From a virus, in IMG/VR virus record IMGVR_UViG_3300006802_010402, positions 1 through 29,186 of that record: a stretch of 29,186 nt of DNA; one strand, 5' to 3'. The translations under genes and the position numbers were made by a program. The notes below the pieces were generated by a model. The model made no database searches and was not told the DNA's origin. It worked only from the letters and a program-made list of their open reading frames with translations. This document shows, piece by piece, positions 7,635 through 18,900 of the stretch. Numbering within the stretch: position 1 is the stretch's first letter; the number at the start of each line of letters is the position of its first letter.

Positions 7635-7664
7635 AATATATCATGCTTGGCGTAGTCCTGTCAA
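7635..7664 (-). promoter_or_regulatory. Sigma70-like promoter for scaffold and capsid genes
   Basis: On the minus strand TTGACA (7664-7659, full consensus) is followed after 18 nt by TATATT (7640-7635, five of six consensus bases). Transcription would start near 7628. The -35 box lies inside the end of the upstream coding sequence and the -10 box directly after its stop. The position ahead of the two genes needed in greatest amount, scaffold and capsid, supports function. Confidence 0.75.
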
Positions 7665-8444
7665 AGACTCAGCGTTACCCACTACTGCGCCACCCACACC
7701 GAACTCAGCACGCTCGGCGTTGATGAGCCTTCTCATGCGGTACGACTGTCGTGGATCCTTGTAGATATCCGAAGCGAGGAAGTCGTTGATATCGAACTCA
7801 TCTTCGGGATCGTTGTGTCTCGCAGCCAGAGTGTCGAGGATCGGAACGAGCTGGCGTGCCTGACCAAAGACCCCTCGAGCCTCATCGAGTCTCATCCCTG
7901 TCTCGACCAGGCGATCAACAGCGTTCATGTCGAGGTTGAACCCGAACTCATCGCCGGCTCCAGCGATCTCTGCGTAGTCGATCTGACCCTCGAGGATCTT
8001 CGTGCCAATGTCTGGATCGAGTGCCGAGGCCAGGATGCCTTCAGTGGTGATGGGTGTCTGGTTGGCCTCAGAGAAGCGAGCCTTGATCTCCTCAGATGCG
8101 GACGCTACGCGGTCGTAGACAGCGAACACTCGGCTGGAGAACTCGTTGGGTGCTACCTCACCAATGATCAGGTTCGTGAACTGTTCCTCGAAGATGTCGG
8201 GGTTGAGCCCTACGCTCGTGATGATATCCCGATAGGACTGACGCACTGCTGCGTACTGATTCTCTGCGTAGCGTGGCCGGCCATCTTCCGTGAGGTTGCC
8301 TGGGAACCACTGTGCGTATCGCGCGTCCTTGCGTACCGCAGCCCACGCAGCGTCGGCACCGTACTCGATGTAGGCATCCCTGTATGCGTCCCTCGCATCT
8401 TGGGGCATCCACTCGTACATGATGTTGAGTTCTTCTGGTGTCAT
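7641..8444 (-). CDS. Helical virion protein, last of the internal-protein block (267 aa)
   Basis: ATG at 8444 overlaps the upstream stop as ATGA. The protein is predicted almost entirely helical: SYRDIITSVGLNPDIFEEQF, then NLIIGEVAPNEFSSRVFAVYD, then GILASALDPDIGTKILEGQ, and near the end SYRMRRLINAERAEFGVGG followed by a Gly/Ala tail. These phrases recur in phage internal proteins of actinobacterial and metagenomic phages as I remember them; this is recognition from memory, not a search. Encoded after the lysin and before the capsid promoter, it is probably a minor capsid-internal or ejection-complex component. Confidence 0.78.
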   Translation of the reverse strand: MTPEELNIMYEWMPQDARDAYRDAYIEYGADAAWAAVRKDARYAQWFPGNLTEDGRPRYAENQYAAVRQSYRDIITSVGLNPDIFEEQFTNLIIGEVAPNEFSSRVFAVYDRVASASEEIKARFSEANQTPITTEGILASALDPDIGTKILEGQIDYAEIAGAGDEFGFNLDMNAVDRLVETGMRLDEARGVFGQARQLVPILDTLAARHNDPEDEFDINDFLASDIYKDPRQSYRMRRLINAERAEFGVGGAVVGNAESLTGLRQA

Positions 8445-9784
8445 ACAGCTCCCCTCACTCCTCGAGACATGCCCTGGTCTATGCCTTGTGCCATCTCTGC
8501 GATCGTCCGGTCATAGCCACGAGTGGCACCGATGCGCCTGAGCTCCTTCTGAGCTTCGGTAGCGTTGTTCATGTTGATGATCGCATGAAGCTCGGAGTCC
8601 ATGTCGTCAGCGGGTACGCCCCATGCGTTCTGAGCCATGGCCTTCCATGGTGCAGCGATGTCCTGGTAGGTGAGGTTGGCATCGGCGTAAGAGGGGAACA
8701 GGGCTAGACGCTGGCTTCGTAGGTGCTCAGTCAGCCGACCCTGGGCCCCTTCGGGATCGTCACGGAACCGGCCTGCCCACTCAGAGATAACGGAGTCATC
8801 GGGTGTGTAGAGAGGGCCGAGCCATGTGTGGAACATGTCACGCACCTGGTCGATACCAACGGTTGCGTTCACCGTGGATGCGTAGCCACCTTCGTTGAGG
8901 AAGGCATCGAAGTCCTCGTTGAGTGTGGAACCCTCGCCACCTCCGGTGAACACAGAGATCTGTTCCTTGGTCTGTCCCTCCGACCACTTCCCTGATGCGT
9001 ACTGCAAGGCGATGTAGTCAATGACCGCGGCATCGGGAAGCTCGGCACCAGCGTTGAGGAAGAAGTCCGATACGGTGATCCGTGTGCCATTGAGGAACTG
9101 TGCAGCTGAGGCTGGATCCTGTGCGAGCTGTGTCATCCATGTGCGTTCAGCCTCATTGTGAATCTGATACCACTCGGTGCCTGCGAGTTCCCAATCCTCG
9201 ACCGGCCTGCCCTCGAGGTAGGCACCACCGATGATGGAGAACACCTCTGGATCTTCGAGCCACGGCATGACCTCTCGAGCTCGATCCATCTTCTGGACGA
9301 ATCCAGCCCATGGGTCACCTTCGTTGTCCTCGATGTCACCGACATCACCGAAGCTGATCGCTCCGTAACTGTCGATCTCAGCAGAGGTGTACTCGCGGTC
9401 GAACTCCACATCCTGGTTTCCAAAGTAGGTCTTGAGCACCTTCTCGGTAGGGATGGTCATGAGCAACGGGATCGGTGGTTCAACACCAGGAACGTAGTAC
9501 ACGGCGTACATGCCACCGGTGTCTGTGTTCTTCCAGATCTCAGGCTTGCCAGGTAGCCCGATGAATCGGGTCAGCTCGTCTTGGGTGTAGTCACCGTCCT
9601 CGAGGTCAGTGTCACCGCTACCACCGCCACCATCGCCATGACCGTGACCGTCGCCCTCGGGTGGGTGTCGAAGTGGGTAGTCAACCGAGCGTGGGTCGAT
9701 GCCCTCGATATCAGCATAGGTCTTGCCACCAGGTTGTGTGAGCCCTGCTTCGGGGTGCCGAAGTGGGAAATCAGGTGAGGTCAT
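8441..9784 (-). CDS. Virion protein with Gly/His-rich N-terminal linker (447 aa)
   Basis: ATG at 9784 overlaps the lysin stop as ATGA. The N-terminus carries a duplicated peptide, DFPLRHPEAG at about residue 5 and DYPLRHPPEG at about 35, followed by a Gly/His/Asp-rich stretch (about 43-60). From about residue 65 it is acidic and helical with many Trp-anchored segments (WLEDPEVFSIIGGAYLEG, TWMTQLAQDPASAAQFL, MFHTWLGPLY). The C-terminal end (APWKAMAQNAWG, EAQKELRRIGATRG) is helical and loosely similar in style to the ends of the neighbouring 688- and 267-residue proteins. Likely an internal virion protein. No enzymatic motif is visible. Confidence 0.78.
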   Translation of the reverse strand: MTSPDFPLRHPEAGLTQPGGKTYADIEGIDPRSVDYPLRHPPEGDGHGHGDGGGGSGDTDLEDGDYTQDELTRFIGLPGKPEIWKNTDTGGMYAVYYVPGVEPPIPLLMTIPTEKVLKTYFGNQDVEFDREYTSAEIDSYGAISFGDVGDIEDNEGDPWAGFVQKMDRAREVMPWLEDPEVFSIIGGAYLEGRPVEDWELAGTEWYQIHNEAERTWMTQLAQDPASAAQFLNGTRITVSDFFLNAGAELPDAAVIDYIALQYASGKWSEGQTKEQISVFTGGGEGSTLNEDFDAFLNEGGYASTVNATVGIDQVRDMFHTWLGPLYTPDDSVISEWAGRFRDDPEGAQGRLTEHLRSQRLALFPSYADANLTYQDIAAPWKAMAQNAWGVPADDMDSELHAIINMNNATEAQKELRRIGATRGYDRTIAEMAQGIDQGMSRGVRGAV

Positions 9785-10857
9785 ATCGCCCCCAATTCAT
9801 CTGCCTTCGCTAGCTTGGCGAGGCGGTTGGCCTTCTCCTCCTCGATCGATGGTAGCGGTTTACGCTGACCGCCAGCTTGAGCGTTCGATAGTGAGTTGGC
9901 CCAATCCGAGAGGTTGTTACGGATCCCCGATCCAGCATCATCAAGCGTGGCATCCTCTGAGTTCGGGACGAGGCCTGTCGTGGAGGCTCCCTGGAGGTAA
10001 GAGACAGGGTTGATCGACCTTCCTTGCTGCTTCATCGAGAAGTGAGCGTGTGGCTTTGTGTTCTTGGCAGATCCCGAGCGACCGACATAGCCCAGGTGGT
10101 GACCGGCTTGTATCTTGTCTCCCACCCTTCGCACCGAAGGCGCGGCCATGTGAGCGATGTAGTACTCGATGCCGTCGTCGCCAAGGATCTTGACAGTGTG
10201 ACCACCGATATCTCCGGTCTTGACCGAGATCACCTTGCCACCAACGGGAGCCACGATAGGGGTTCCTTCCTGGGCATAGATGTCGATGGCTCCATGGGTG
10301 CGGCCACGATGTGTGAGCTGGTTGGGCATCCATGAGCCACCGCTCCACTCAGACTCGCCAGCAACAGGCATGATCCACGAGCCACCACCCTTCTTGCCTG
10401 TGAACCGACGAGGGGAGATCTTGGTCAGGTACTTGGAGTTGACGGGATCCTGGGCCTCCTTGAGCCCCTTGCTCACCTTGTCGAGGTATCCCTTGATCTG
10501 TGGGTTCTGGATCGAGTCGATGCCCTTCCATCCACGCATCACCATCTTGGAGGCTGAGGTCGGCCCTGCGTACCAGGCGACCGCAGCGAGATCCCAAGAC
10601 CCGAAGCGGTCGTAGTAGGCATTGAGCACCGACGCAGCTACGAGATCTTGAGCCTGTGGGCTGTGTATGTTCGCACCCTTGAGGCCCGACATCGCTGCCC
10701 AAGCCTCCCAATTGGGTTGGAGGATTCCGTAGGCACCGAAGGGTTGCTTCCCGTTCTCCATCGGGCCACGGTTTGCGTAGTTGCCTTGGAGCGAACCTGA
10801 CTCGGCAAGCCTGATCGCTGCCAGGAGCTCATCAAGGCTACCTACGAGTTCTGGCAT
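9781..10857 (-). CDS. Virion-associated lysin: transglycosylase-like + M23 endopeptidase (358 aa)
   Basis: Degrades peptidoglycan, probably during DNA entry. The N-terminal domain (about 8-110) is lysozyme/transglycosylase-like: candidate catalytic Glu19 in IRLAESGS, then PFGAYGILQPNWEAW (40-53) and AAVAWYAGP (91-99). A linker of about 50 residues follows. The M23 LAS-peptidase domain (about 160-290) has the complete zinc set: His188 and Asp192 in HGAID, His236 in YIAHM, and His270/His272 in HAHF. Together they would cut both the glycan chain and the peptide crosslink. The gene is embedded among internal-protein genes instead of a holin-lysis cassette, and no signal peptide is present, so an entry rather than an escape role is inferred. 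ATG at 10857 overlaps the upstream stop as TGATG. Confidence 0.92.
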   Translation of the reverse strand: MPELVGSLDELLAAIRLAESGSLQGNYANRGPMENGKQPFGAYGILQPNWEAWAAMSGLKGANIHSPQAQDLVAASVLNAYYDRFGSWDLAAVAWYAGPTSASKMVMRGWKGIDSIQNPQIKGYLDKVSKGLKEAQDPVNSKYLTKISPRRFTGKKGGGSWIMPVAGESEWSGGSWMPNQLTHRGRTHGAIDIYAQEGTPIVAPVGGKVISVKTGDIGGHTVKILGDDGIEYYIAHMAAPSVRRVGDKIQAGHHLGYVGRSGSAKNTKPHAHFSMKQQGRSINPVSYLQGASTTGLVPNSEDATLDDAGSGIRNNLSDWANSLSNAQAGGQRKPLPSIEEEKANRLAKLAKADELGAI

Positions 10858-12923
10858 CAGCCTCTCCCCACTGACGAGCCAAGGCTTCGGAGTCCACCGA
10901 ACAGATTGACTGAATCCTGTCGGATCTTCGCTGATCTTTGTTCCTCATCGAGCTCCACCTCGTATCGTTTCTCGAAGTCCTCGGCAAAGCGTGCGTCCTC
11001 ATCGACATCAATGAACGAACCTTCGATCTGCTGTGGTTCATCGAACTCTATCGCTCGACCCTGGGCCTCGAACTGAGCGAACTCAGCCGCGACCTCTTGG
11101 CTGTACGCATCAGCACGATTACGCTTCTGCTCCTCGTTCATGAGCTCGATCTCCCATGGTTCAGGGTCACGACGAAGTGCTGTACGCATGGCTGTCTTGG
11201 AGTATTGATTCATCGCTGCGGGATCGAGTCCGACGAACGGCTTGGATGGAACGAAGTCCTCGAGGGCGTACCCTCGAGCCTTCCTCTCATCAGCACCCGA
11301 CGCAGCTTCCTTGGCCTCCATGTAGTCCTGCCAGGTGTTGGCCAACAATGTCAGCTGTTCCTGCCATGTTTTCCCCGAAAGGTTCGCTGAGTACATGACC
11401 GATTCCATTGCGGAAGTGATGAGTTCATCAAGGAAGCCGGTGCCTTGGTATGTCTCGGGAAGGAGCCCCGCCATGATCCCCTCCTCAACGAAGGACTCGA
11501 GCTGACCTGGTGTCATGTTGTCCACGGTACGCGAGAAGTCCTCCTCGGTGTACCGCCATCGATCCGATGTGTAGCCGGTTATGGACGGGTTGATAGGCGA
11601 GCCCTGTATTCCTTCACCGACCCACGGTACGCGCGGGTTCTCGATCTGGAAGAAGGCAGCGTTGGCTTGGGCAAGGAAGCCCTCGGGGTTGGCCTCGGCA
11701 AGTGCCTGGATCTGGGCAAGGTCAGCGGTTGGGTGGTTCGTGACCCACCAAGCGATCGCTTCATCTACGGTCTTGAAGCCCTCCCACTCCTCGTCTGAGG
11801 AACTACCGCCCGTCGGGTTGTTCGTGCGCTGAGCTTGACGCAGATCGGGTGCACCACCGGAGGTGACTATGCCGCGCTGATAGGTGTACGGATTCTGCGC
11901 TCCGGTGCTCTGAGCACCCACACCGCCTGGATACTCGGGCCCTGTTGGTGGTGGTATTGTTTCATGGATGATGTTGCCGATAGCCTCTACATCCATGTTG
12001 TTGATCGCAGCGAGAGCATCCACGACCTCATCTTCAGTGAGCTCAACTTCCTCGCCGGTGGCTATGTAGCTCCAATCCTTGCTCATCTTCTGGAGCGCGT
12101 TCTGCTGGAGCTGAAGGTCAGCCTTGAGCTTTGCCTCCTCGTTGAGCTCCCCCTGTCCCTCGGGATCTGCCACAGCGATGGCAGTGCCGGCGAGCGCGTT
12201 CAGCAACGCCACGCCAGAGTTCGCAGCACTCAAGGCACCGGCTACCGTAACCACGGAAGTTGGAATCGCAGCGGTAGCTACACCGAGCATCGACAGTGGG
12301 GCAGAGAAGAAGGCACCAACGCCACCTGATGCGTAGATGATGAATGCAGCTGTGGCTAACCCAATAGCCATGCCGTATGGATTGAACCCCAACTCCTCCT
12401 CGAACGGTAGGTACCTTGCGGTGTCCCTCATGATCATACGAATCGGGATCTCGTTTGGAACATTCCCACCACCGTAGTTCGTGGGTCCGTCAGGGAGCGT
12501 GTCGAGAGCTTCGTTGTAGGCAGCGAAGTACTCGTCCTGCCATGTCATGTGAGTCACGGGATCCACAGAGATATCAGTTTGTGGGCCTACCTTCATGAGC
12601 GCGACCTGTCGAGCCTGGTGCTCTTTGTCTCCACCTGTGCGCATGAGGTTGTATTGAGCTGCGCTTTGTATCCACTTGTTCCGATTGAGCTCAAAGACCG
12701 TACCGTATTTGTCCGTGAACTCCTCGGGGTGACTAAGGATGTACTCCTTGGCCTCATCATCATGCTGGAGTCCGAAACGCATCACCGGAGCCAAGTGTCG
12801 GACATCCATTGCTGTGCCGACCCCGTAGTTGGGCGAAAGCATTACACGGCTCAGGAACTCATAGAGTAGGGCACGCTGTTGTGGGTCGAACCTCTCTTGG
12901 AACCTGTCGATTACTTGACTCAT
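10857..12923 (-). CDS. Large virion protein with membrane-active segment, ejection-protein-like (688 aa)
   Basis: ATG at 12923 overlaps the stop of the giant gene as ATGA. Residues about 183-252 form a long Ala/Gly/Ile/Val-rich hydrophobic stretch (GMAIGLATAAFIIYASGG, then GAFFSAPLSMLGVATAAIP, then ALLNALAGTAIAVA) that could span a membrane two or three times; the rest is soluble and helical. Residues about 320-380 are Pro/Gly/Ser rich and disordered. The C-terminus is a charged coiled-coil-like helix (ELMNEEQKRNRADAYSQEVA). Such a segment in an internal protein next to a lysin is typical of podovirus ejection proteins that build a channel across the envelope. The role is inferred; the hydrophobic segment is directly visible. 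Confidence 0.85.
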   Translation of the reverse strand: MSQVIDRFQERFDPQQRALLYEFLSRVMLSPNYGVGTAMDVRHLAPVMRFGLQHDDEAKEYILSHPEEFTDKYGTVFELNRNKWIQSAAQYNLMRTGGDKEHQARQVALMKVGPQTDISVDPVTHMTWQDEYFAAYNEALDTLPDGPTNYGGGNVPNEIPIRMIMRDTARYLPFEEELGFNPYGMAIGLATAAFIIYASGGVGAFFSAPLSMLGVATAAIPTSVVTVAGALSAANSGVALLNALAGTAIAVADPEGQGELNEEAKLKADLQLQQNALQKMSKDWSYIATGEEVELTEDEVVDALAAINNMDVEAIGNIIHETIPPPTGPEYPGGVGAQSTGAQNPYTYQRGIVTSGGAPDLRQAQRTNNPTGGSSSDEEWEGFKTVDEAIAWWVTNHPTADLAQIQALAEANPEGFLAQANAAFFQIENPRVPWVGEGIQGSPINPSITGYTSDRWRYTEEDFSRTVDNMTPGQLESFVEEGIMAGLLPETYQGTGFLDELITSAMESVMYSANLSGKTWQEQLTLLANTWQDYMEAKEAASGADERKARGYALEDFVPSKPFVGLDPAAMNQYSKTAMRTALRRDPEPWEIELMNEEQKRNRADAYSQEVAAEFAQFEAQGRAIEFDEPQQIEGSFIDVDEDARFAEDFEKRYEVELDEEQRSAKIRQDSVNLFGGLRSLGSSVGRG

Positions 12924-15900
12924 GGTGCTCCAACCGTATCAGATATGAAGTACTCAGGGTATTGCTGCTTGATCTCTGCTTCCGTAAGGATCTTAGGCAC
13001 CTCGGTTCGAAGCAACCATAGTTCATCGTACCCGCTGTATCCATTCAAGAGAGGTTCGAGTACTCGAGTGGTGAACCAACCGATCTGACTCTCGAGCTCG
13101 GCCTTACGGAGAGGGTCAGCCTTTGCCACAAGCTCCGTGGTCGCAATGTTGATCTGATCAACTGCCTCGTCCCTCATCGCCTGGGCGACGGTACTTTCTC
13201 CGGTGAGCCACCAGGTGCTCGAGTGTGAATGGGCATCAGTAAAGGTGGACATCTCGAGGTTTACTTTCCAGATGCGAGTGACCTCCTCTGACCACTCAGC
13301 GATATCGGGCTGGAGCTCGTGTGCCAAGGCGTTGGCCTCGGTGCCTGGAGTGCCCACCGTGAGGAAGTCATCAAGGATGTTCTGAGGTGTGGGCCTACCA
13401 GCGAGTCCAGCGATCTCGCTCTGTGGTCGTGACAGTGGGTACTGCGCGTAGATGTCGAGGCGTTGCTGATTGCGCCAAAGGTCGAGTCGTTGCATGTTGA
13501 GCGACCAGCCCTTGTTGTGTTCGTAGTCAAAGGCTCTATCGATCTCGACGGCCTGAGCGTTGTAGAACTCATCGATGGCGTTGAGCGCGTTGTAGCCGGC
13601 TGTTCTTGAACGGATGTCCATGGTCTGCTCGGGAGTGAGGGTCTGCCGATCTCCCTCGTTCTTGGCTCGGTTGTAGGCGGGGAGGTAGAACTCCGACATG
13701 TTCGTTGTCGGTATGAACAGCATCATGGACGACCCCATCTTGGGGTACAGGTCACGGTGCGTCATGGCGTAGTCGTAGCCCTGCTTGTCGTAAGGGCGAG
13801 CGACGACCTCACGAGTAGCTCCCGTCATAACGAACGGGTCGATGCCAAAGCGGTTACGCATGTAGCCAGCCGCGATGTGGTCATCACCGAAGAACTCACG
13901 AGCTGCGCGCCACTCACGAGCCAAGGCTGTTGCCTGCATCCAGAATGGATCCTCCGTTTCATCGAGCTGTATGGCGATGGTCGGTTCGTAGCGTGGCTGG
14001 CCTGGGCTGATTATGCCGTCGAGGATCCGGAGCCATGCAAGGGTCGAACCGAACTTCTTGGCATCCTCGATGGTGTGATCTCTCCGATCGGGGTCAAGCC
14101 CGTATTGGGGATCGCCGGTCATCAAGAGAGTCTCGATCCGCTCGTTGATCTCATCGGCGTAAGCCTGCTTCGACTCATCCCCGAACCAGGCTTCGACAAG
14201 CCGACGACCATAGGTTGGCGAAAGGGAGGCGATGAGATCGTTGGGGCTCTGCGCTTGGTTGGCTGTGTAGTCACCGTAGACGAACCAATTGATCGCATCA
14301 CGAAGCGGCGGGTAGTTGTCGAGGACATTCTGCACCATCGAGACAGGCACCTGAATGAAGCCATGGGTACCAGGGAGCCCAAGGCCTCGAGGCGTGAAGT
14401 TCATCATCATCAGCTGATCGGGACGGATCGTTGCTGAGAGGCCGACCCCATCTGGCAAACCAGGGCTGAACAGGTCAGCCATGAGTCCAGCACCAGGCCA
14501 ATTGAATACCTCGTTGCCGAACTCATCCTCAGAGAAGAAGCCCGACTTGCGAGCGTTCTGGAGTGCGATATCACCTTTACGCCAATTCTTGATTGCTTGA
14601 CCGGCCTGATCTCCCAACGGAGTCATGGCTCGAGCCCATATCCCGACCTGCTCGATGAAAGCATCACCGAAGGGGAAGATGAATCGGAGTTGATCGGTGA
14701 TGTTCGAGCGTGAGGTGAGGTCGTAAAACAGCTTCTTGGTGTCGTCAATGGCTAGCGACTTGGCAACACTGTCGATGTCGCTGACGAGCTGCTGCTCAGG
14801 GGTGAGCACACCGAGGGAGCGGTTCGAGAACGGATGAGGCACCGAGTCCTTGTGTCGTCCACCATCGTTGCCCTTCCCGCCGGCTCCCTTGCGGTACCAA
14901 TCCCCACCATCAGCCTCGAGGTAGGCACCAGACTCATAGAAGTACATCTCGGCCTCACCGCTCCTGTGCCACCTGATGTACTCCATAGGATCCTTGATGC
15001 CCATGGGGTTGTTCTCGTCGTAGCCCATGTTCTTTGCTTCTCTCATCTTCTGCTCGTACACCTCTGCTGAGTTCATCCTGATGAGAGGATCCTCGTGGTA
15101 TCCCGGTGGGTACTGCACCTTATTGGGATCAGTGCCCTCGAGGAACTCCTGGTACTTGGCGAACTCGGAGATCTCGTCCTCGGTGTAGCCGCGCGCTCTC
15201 GAGAATGTCTCCCAATCTCCTGTGTCCATCGCTGCCCGCTGTTCAGGCGTGAGATCGGCGTAGTTCCCTGGCTTCTCGGCAGCATGGACTCGACGCTGGA
15301 GGTCATCGAAGTTCTCGATGAAGGATTTGCGAGAAGCGTGTGCCTGGTTGTACGCATCGACCGCTGGTTGGTACCAGACCGTTTCTCCCCGAGCTGCTGC
15401 TTCCTCGGCCATATGTAAATCGTATGCAGACAGCTTCGGCGTTGGGAAGATCCCTTGTGCGAGTTCATAGATGTCTGCGTCGTACCCGCTCTCGAACCCG
15501 AAGAACCTCTTAAAGAGAATGTCATCCTCGAGGAATGAGCCGGTGAATGGGTAGACATAATGACCTTGCCTACCGAGCCGAACATCGTTGCGAGCCAGCT
15601 CGATGATGAACCGTCGTTGTTCCTCATACCCACTCAGCGCAACTGCACGCCTCCTGATCTCATCATCGATCATTCCCATACTCAGTGGTGTGAGCTCGGG
15701 TGCGCTCCCCATCGGGCCCCCGATTCCTGCTGCCATCTCAGCCCACTCAACCTCCGAGCTGGCGATCAGCCATTCGTGCTGGAGCTCCTCGAGCGTCATA
15801 GCCTCGGCTTCGAGCTTCAGTTGATGGGCTGGATGTTCGGCGTAGTAGCCCCACTTGCCTGCTGGCACCGTGAACTCCCCACCATCACGACCGTAGAGAG

Positions 15901-18900
15901 CCCACTCGGTCATCGTTTCCTGCTGTGCTCCCAAGCCTTTGATGTAGTCAGCATCGATCTTGATGATGTGGCCGGCATCTGTGTGGTTGCGTACTCGTGC
16001 TGAAGCGAAAGTACGAGTGCGGTAGTCGTGTGCCTCTCCAATGTCAGTGGTGAAGGAGAAAGAGGGGTCGAGCTGATGGAAGTCACCCTGGGCAACAGCC
16101 ATGATCAGCTCTCCGTCGGGCCCGATGAACGAATCGATGTCCTTTGCGCGTGTACCGTGGAACAGCCAATCACCGTCCTCGAGGTCGTCGGCATCTGGCC
16201 ATCCTCCGAGGTGTGGGTTCATCGGGTCGGCTTCCTCGATCGGGATACGACGAGCTCCCCCTACATCTCCCGCTCCCTGCCGAGCAAGGGAGATGCCCTC
16301 TGGTTGCATCCGTATGCTCTGAGATGAGCCCGTTCCTTCGTATCTCGGGATCGGCTGAGTGCCTGGGGGGTACTTGATCTCAGGGAGAAAGTTGCCTTCT
16401 TCAAGCTGTGAGTTGAATTGCCTGTTGACCTCAGCATCGGGGATAGGGCGGTCGATGGGTTGCGTGTACTTGAAGTCCTCCCATATGCCCTGTCCGCGCA
16501 ACTGCGCCTCGAGCCCACCGAAAGTGGCATTGAGGTCGTTGACCCTGCGAGGACGGTCGAGCCCACCCACGGTGCCAGCCACAGGGAGCTCCCCCTCTGG
16601 TATCAGATCTGCTCGTTCTGGGTTCTCGAACCAGCGGTAGTCCTCAAGCCCGCCCCAATGGTTGACATGCCATCTACCTATGGCTTCCTCAACATCAGCG
16701 ATCGAGATCTCGCCCTCTGAAAGTCGGCGCAAGACCTCCATGCGTAGTGTTGAGTGGTGAGCCATCTCGTTGGCTGGAAAGTCGAAGGAGTCCGAGTGGA
16801 ACATCTTCTTATCGGCGTACCGACTGATCTCCTGCATTCGATCCTCGAAGAAACGAGGCCATTCGTCACGAGGTATTCCTTGTAGCTCGGCCTCATTAGC
16901 GAGATCCCACAGGTAGGGGTTGTCGGCAACTTGGTCAACTATCTCATGAAGGTGCTCAACGAAGGACGCATCGCCAAGGAGGAAGGCATCTTCGATCTCG
17001 TCTACGATCATGGGAGTACGGCGACCACCCTCGAGAAGTGGAAGCGAATGGTGAACATCTCGAGGGAGGCCGAGGTAGAAGCCCGCTGGAGTGCTGGCAT
17101 CTCCCGATGCCTCGATGAGTTCATCGAGCGTCATGGAGTGGATCTTGGCGGTCACCTCATCAGACCACCAGGGGTGTGTCCACTTACGATACGCCTCGAG
17201 TCGGTGTCCGTAGTAGGCATCGACAAAGGCCGGTTCGTTCTTGATACCTGGAGGGAGTGGGCCACGGTTGGCTGTCCGTCCACGCAGCTCTCGCCTGAGC
17301 TGCATCGCATTGTCCATCAGGTACTCGAGCTCACGCACCTCTTGTGGCGATACCCACGCACTGACTTGATGGCGTGGCCCCCGAATGGATGCGGGCCATG
17401 CCCACAGGTCTGTGTTCATGCCTTCGGATTCCATGTACAGGAGGATGCGGTTGAGGGCTTCGATATCCTCTGGATCCAGGCGAGCGACATTCTCTGGTGA
17501 GTGAGGAGTGATCTCGTTACCGAGCTCATCGTAGTGCTCTGTCTGCCTCGTAATGAGGATGTGTTCTCGCTGCTCACTGAGAACTTCCCAAGAAGCTGCA
17601 CGAAGGTCGAACTGTTCAGCGATATCGTCAATGCGTGCGTTGAGCTCGAGGAGATCTTCATATAGAACTGCGGAGTCTTGGATGGCTGCGTATCCACGAG
17701 GGTTGATGGCACCCGTCACAGTGCGGTGAGCCTCAACCACACCGAGCTCTTTCACCGATGCTTCGAACTGCGTTTTCACCTGGTCGAACTGACGAAGGAA
17801 CTCAACCCGATCACCGCCGGCCAACGAATTGATACGCCTCTGAGCAGCCCTTGAGATGGGCTTGTTGTTGAGCTGCCATACGCTCAGAGAGCCAGACCCC
17901 TTGTAGATCTCGTCAACGACGGATCTCATGTTGTAGTACTTGTTGACCAAGAGGTTCTGTGATGCTGCCTTGGTGCGCTGGATATCTGCTGCGGGGCGAA
18001 GATCATCGATCGTCATGGTGCCTCTACGCAGCTCTTTGATCACATCTTCAGCAACGAGGTCGAGGCCGTTGGCATCGAGGTACCACTGCAACTCACGGCG
18101 GGCATGGTTCGATACGGTTCGGAAGTCATCCAACCAATCCCATTCTTCATACGACCTACCGTGACGCAAGATCGATTCGGGGTAGACAGCCCCCTCCATC
18201 TGCGAACGGAAGCCTGGAGAGAACAGGTATTCATCCACATCGGGGGAGAAGATCCAGCCGGAACCATCGAGTTCGTGGTTGCCATCCACACGATACGCAT
18301 GATCGATAAGTGCCCGTTCAGGGATCTCGTCAATGCTCTTGACACCGTACATCTCGAGGAGCTCAGCTCCGTACTCATCCTGGAGGATCCGACGAGCTAT
18401 CGGTATCGCCTCCTCGAGCTCGTGACCCACCTCATCGTAGAACTTGAGATTCTCGATGAAGTCACCCGCCATCTCCTCGTAATCCATGACCGGCCTCGAG
18501 TAAGACATGTCACGCTCAGGCACGCCACCCCCACCGCCCACCTCATCGGGTGGGGGTACAGAGTCACCCGAACCTCCACGGCCCCGCAAGGAGCCACCAC
18601 CTTCCATGGTTCTGATATCGTCACCGACCTGCTTGATCTGTGCATCCAGGTCGTGGATCTTGTTGACCACGAGGGCATCAGGATCATCTCCGAACCACAC
18701 TCGAGCTGCTTCGTTGAGTTCATCGAAGTGTTCCTTGACGAGCTCGAGCTCGTAGAAGTTCTGCATGAGGTCACTGCGCTGTACCCCATCGCCGTACCTG
18801 GCAACGATCGCATCCACGCTGGAACGGGTATCGAGAAGGTTGTCGTGAATCTGGACCATACGAGGGGTTGGCCCTGGGGTAGCCGGCCAATTGGCACCAC

